Assembly: GCA_914767715.1 (NCBI GenBank) | Contig: OU612069.1 | Location: 496,001-560,000, forward strand | Length of the DNA: 64,000 bases | From: Membranipora membranacea | Taxonomy: Eukaryota; Bryozoa; Gymnolaemata; Cheilostomatida; Membraniporidae | Direction of reading: 5' to 3' | Shown: piece after piece, positions 62,801-64,000 of the stretch | Position numbering within the stretch: position 1 is the stretch's first letter | Layout of the letters: every line of letters begins with the position of its first letter | The notes under the pieces: model-generated | The model's input: the letters and a program-made list of their open reading frames with translations, nothing else | Told to the model about the DNA's origin: nothing | The model's database searches: none | Made by a program: the position numbers and the translations under genes

Positions 62801-63624
62801 TAAATATATCTAATTCTCTCCCTCATAACTTGGATTAAATATATGGGGAGTGTAAACAAAGGAGCAAGATGCTAACTGCACTCACAGATGAGAAGCATCG
62901 ACTATTTAGTAGATTCAAAGTCTGCTTCTCGCTGCTGTCATGGAATCCAACATAGGAACTGCATCTGTAACGATGTTATAAAACGCTATTATCTACCCAG
63001 AACATGAAACAGGATTATTTACTGAGAAAACAAAACTGTAACGCAACTAAAAAAACCATCATACATCAATGTCATCAAAGAAAGCGTTCCCTGTGTCATA
63101 TGTGTATGCCCTAGGAGTGAAGTATTCACAGGCGGAAAAGTTAGCTAGCTAAAGTTGGGGCTCGCTAACATTAAGTCACCCCAAACTCACTAAACTAAAG
63201 TCGAGCTCTAGAAAATCATGAAAGAGGATAACTTTACGAGTTACATTCTTGTCTGCTATATGATCTGTATTGCTCAACAGGCCGTGTTCCAAGGTAAAAC
63301 TCAGGAGGACATTTTCACACTACCTAACCTATGACCCTGATTACCTGTTATCTTTAGAGATGGAGAGTGTAGTTTTATGACCTATGACCTAACCTTAGAC
63401 CCTGACATACCTGTTATCATTAGATATAGAGAGTGTGGTTTTATGACCTATGACCTAACCTAGGACCCTGACATACCTGTTATCGTTAGAGATGGACAGT
63501 GTAGTTTTATGGCTGATACCGAGAGCTCTTCTATCTAACCTGCCATTATTCTCCTGTACGAATCTTAAACAGGTATGCTGCTGCCACCACTGCATAGATT
63601 GTGTTATCTTAGACATCTGATCGG
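50854..63624 (-). CDS. Astacin metalloprotease with EGF, CUB and MAM domains (5'-partial)
   Basis: Minus strand, 21 exons, all in frame, 999 codons in the window: 63477-63624, 62886-62964, 62341-62541, 61069-61214, 60399-60502, 59750-59881, 59392-59497, 58887-59026, 58278-58367, 57816-57946, 57356-57467, 56930-57141, 56495-56702, 56058-56149, 54301-54445, 53583-53827, 53003-53261, 52356-52403, 51960-52043, 51360-51488, 50854-51041. In order: astacin catalytic domain with zinc motif HEIGHALGLIHEH followed by TRYDRDEH, and the Met-turn SIMHYSP; EGF; CUB; EGF; MAM1 (starting GAVSCDF); EGF; MAM2 (FKCDFDADDLCGW); a Thr/Gln/Arg/Pro-rich linker of about 110 residues; MAM3 (TQCDFEDGNLCSF). Astacins are secreted zinc endopeptidases; MAM modules mediate oligomerisation or adhesion, as in meprins. 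Signal peptide and propeptide lie beyond 64000. The last exon has a good donor (GTATGT), but no following exon was found, so MAM3 lacks its final strands. Confidence 0.88.
51261..51277 (+). repeat. C17 homopolymer in protease gene intron
   Basis: Run of 17 C within the intron between the last two found exons. Length is prone to assembly error. Confidence 0.9.
54105..54300. repeat. GATA/GTAG-type simple repeat in protease gene intron
   Basis: Degenerate TAGATAGGTAG units extending to the 5' splice site of the MAM2 exon at 54301. Intronic. Confidence 0.75.
54447..54469. repeat. (TA)n microsatellite at a 3' splice site
   Basis: About ten TA units directly adjoin the acceptor of the exon 54301-54445 on the minus strand, taking the place of the usual pyrimidine tract. 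Confidence 0.85.
55130..55707 (+). tRNA. tRNA-Lys (anticodon TTT), split by an assembly gap
   Basis: Left of the gap, GCCCGGATAGC (55130-55140) is the 5' acceptor strand and start of the D arm. Right of it (from 55647), CAGTCGGTAGAGC completes the D arm. Then come anticodon stem-loop CAGACTTTTAATCTG (anticodon TTT), T arm with GGTTCGAGTCC, and 3' acceptor strand TTCGGGC plus discriminator G. The two acceptor halves pair over all seven positions. T-rich TTATTTT at 55714-55720 can serve as polymerase III terminator. It lies inside an intron of the protease gene, on the opposite strand. Five bases (GCTTA) at the gap edge do not belong to the tRNA, and one base of the D arm is missing. Confidence 0.85.
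55146..55645. other. Assembly gap of exactly 500 N
   Basis: The round length suggests a placeholder of unknown true size. It falls inside the tRNA-Lys gene and within the intron between the protease exons 56058-56149 and 54301-54445, which are both phase 0 at the junction, so no coding sequence need be missing. Confidence 0.95.
59991..60105 (+). repeat. 21-bp minisatellite GTTAGACCTGTATAGCCCTA
   Basis: Five units; two carry GGGACAAA in place of GGTTA. Located in the intron between the first EGF and the CUB exons of the protease gene. Confidence 0.9.
63330..63530. repeat. 66-bp tandem triplication including an exon end and its splice donor
   Basis: ACCTGTTATC begins at 63343, 63409 and 63475, exactly 66 bp apart. 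On the minus strand each unit contains the end of the first astacin exon (KTTLSIS coding, then GATAACAG) and the following splice donor. The true exon uses the copy nearest its body (donor after 63477). The other two copies are in the intron and carry donors GTATGT and GTAATC. Confidence 0.9.
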
Positions 63625-64000
63625 CTATAGGTAGGATCAACATAATTATAGGTGAGTCGTAGTGGTAAATTAATTGGCGCGGGAATTATTTGGAATGTCA
63701 AAACGGCAGCACACAGGACTTTGTAGCATTGTAGCATTTGTAGCATATGCTGTTTGCTACTAAGTCGAAGTTCAACCCCACAAGTTAGGTGAAAATATAT
63801 TGAGCCATAAAGGCAGTTTCTATAAAATGTTATGTTTCAAAATAAAGGAGAACAGGGTGCATGGAGAGGCTACCCATAGTCTACATGCCAGGTGTGAAAA
63901 AAACACTCCAGCTCAACATCTGATATGACATTATTTATATTTTATGCCGTCAGAGGACACAACATGTTATCACTGAGCGGGAATACCTTTTACTGTGTGA
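63625..64000. other. Intron or upstream sequence of the protease gene
   Basis: No further exon is recognisable. The preceding astacin and propeptide exons must lie beyond the window edge. Confidence 0.5.

Overview
The window is nuclear DNA of an animal. It is AT-rich, and its genes are split by GT-AG introns, mostly phase 1, into modules typical of metazoan extracellular proteins: EGF, CUB, MAM, astacin, C-type lectin, Ly6/uPAR and Kazal. There are also a POT1 telomere protein gene, non-LTR retrotransposons, tRNA-derived SINEs and many minisatellites. Family content and repeat style suggest a marine invertebrate; I cannot name the species. The six complete or near-complete gene models were built exon by exon by hand. 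In five of them every junction keeps the reading frame, which is the main support for the calls. The Kazal gene has one junction that does not fit.

Layout. 1-3530: non-coding, with an old direct duplication. 3537-11014: plus-strand gene for a secreted EGF/C-type-lectin protein (416 codons); its introns hold a TIR element and other repeats. 11490-19080: a CR1/Jockey-type LINE interrupted by a decayed L1/Tx1-type LINE, which is itself interrupted. 20939-23073 (minus): secreted Cys-rich protein with two EGF domains. 23074-26816: mostly non-coding, with decayed element traces. 26817-30342 (minus): GPI-anchored Ly6/uPAR protein. 30343-38480: gene-poor, with tandem and dispersed repeats, a SINE pair and one orphan candidate terminal exon. 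38483-43814 (plus): POT1. 44275-47490: minisatellite, dispersed repeats and two CUB-like exons of an incomplete plus-strand gene. 47493-48742 (minus): Kazal-type inhibitor with a frame problem. 48743-50853: non-coding, with a 10-bp satellite. 50854-63624 (minus): astacin metalloprotease with EGF, CUB and three MAM modules, 999 codons in 21 exons, 5' end outside the window. One of its introns holds a 500-N assembly gap that cuts through a tRNA-Lys gene.

The extracellular genes (lectin, EGF, Ly6, Kazal, astacin-MAM) would act in the secretory or surface compartment. POT1 is nuclear and unrelated in function. Nothing shows the genes work as one pathway, and no operon-like arrangement is visible. 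The items most worth follow-up are the POT1 protein with a long disordered insert and a short C-terminus, an in-frame alternative splice site in its OB1 domain, the triplicated exon end and 5' splice site in the astacin gene, and the split tRNA-Lys.
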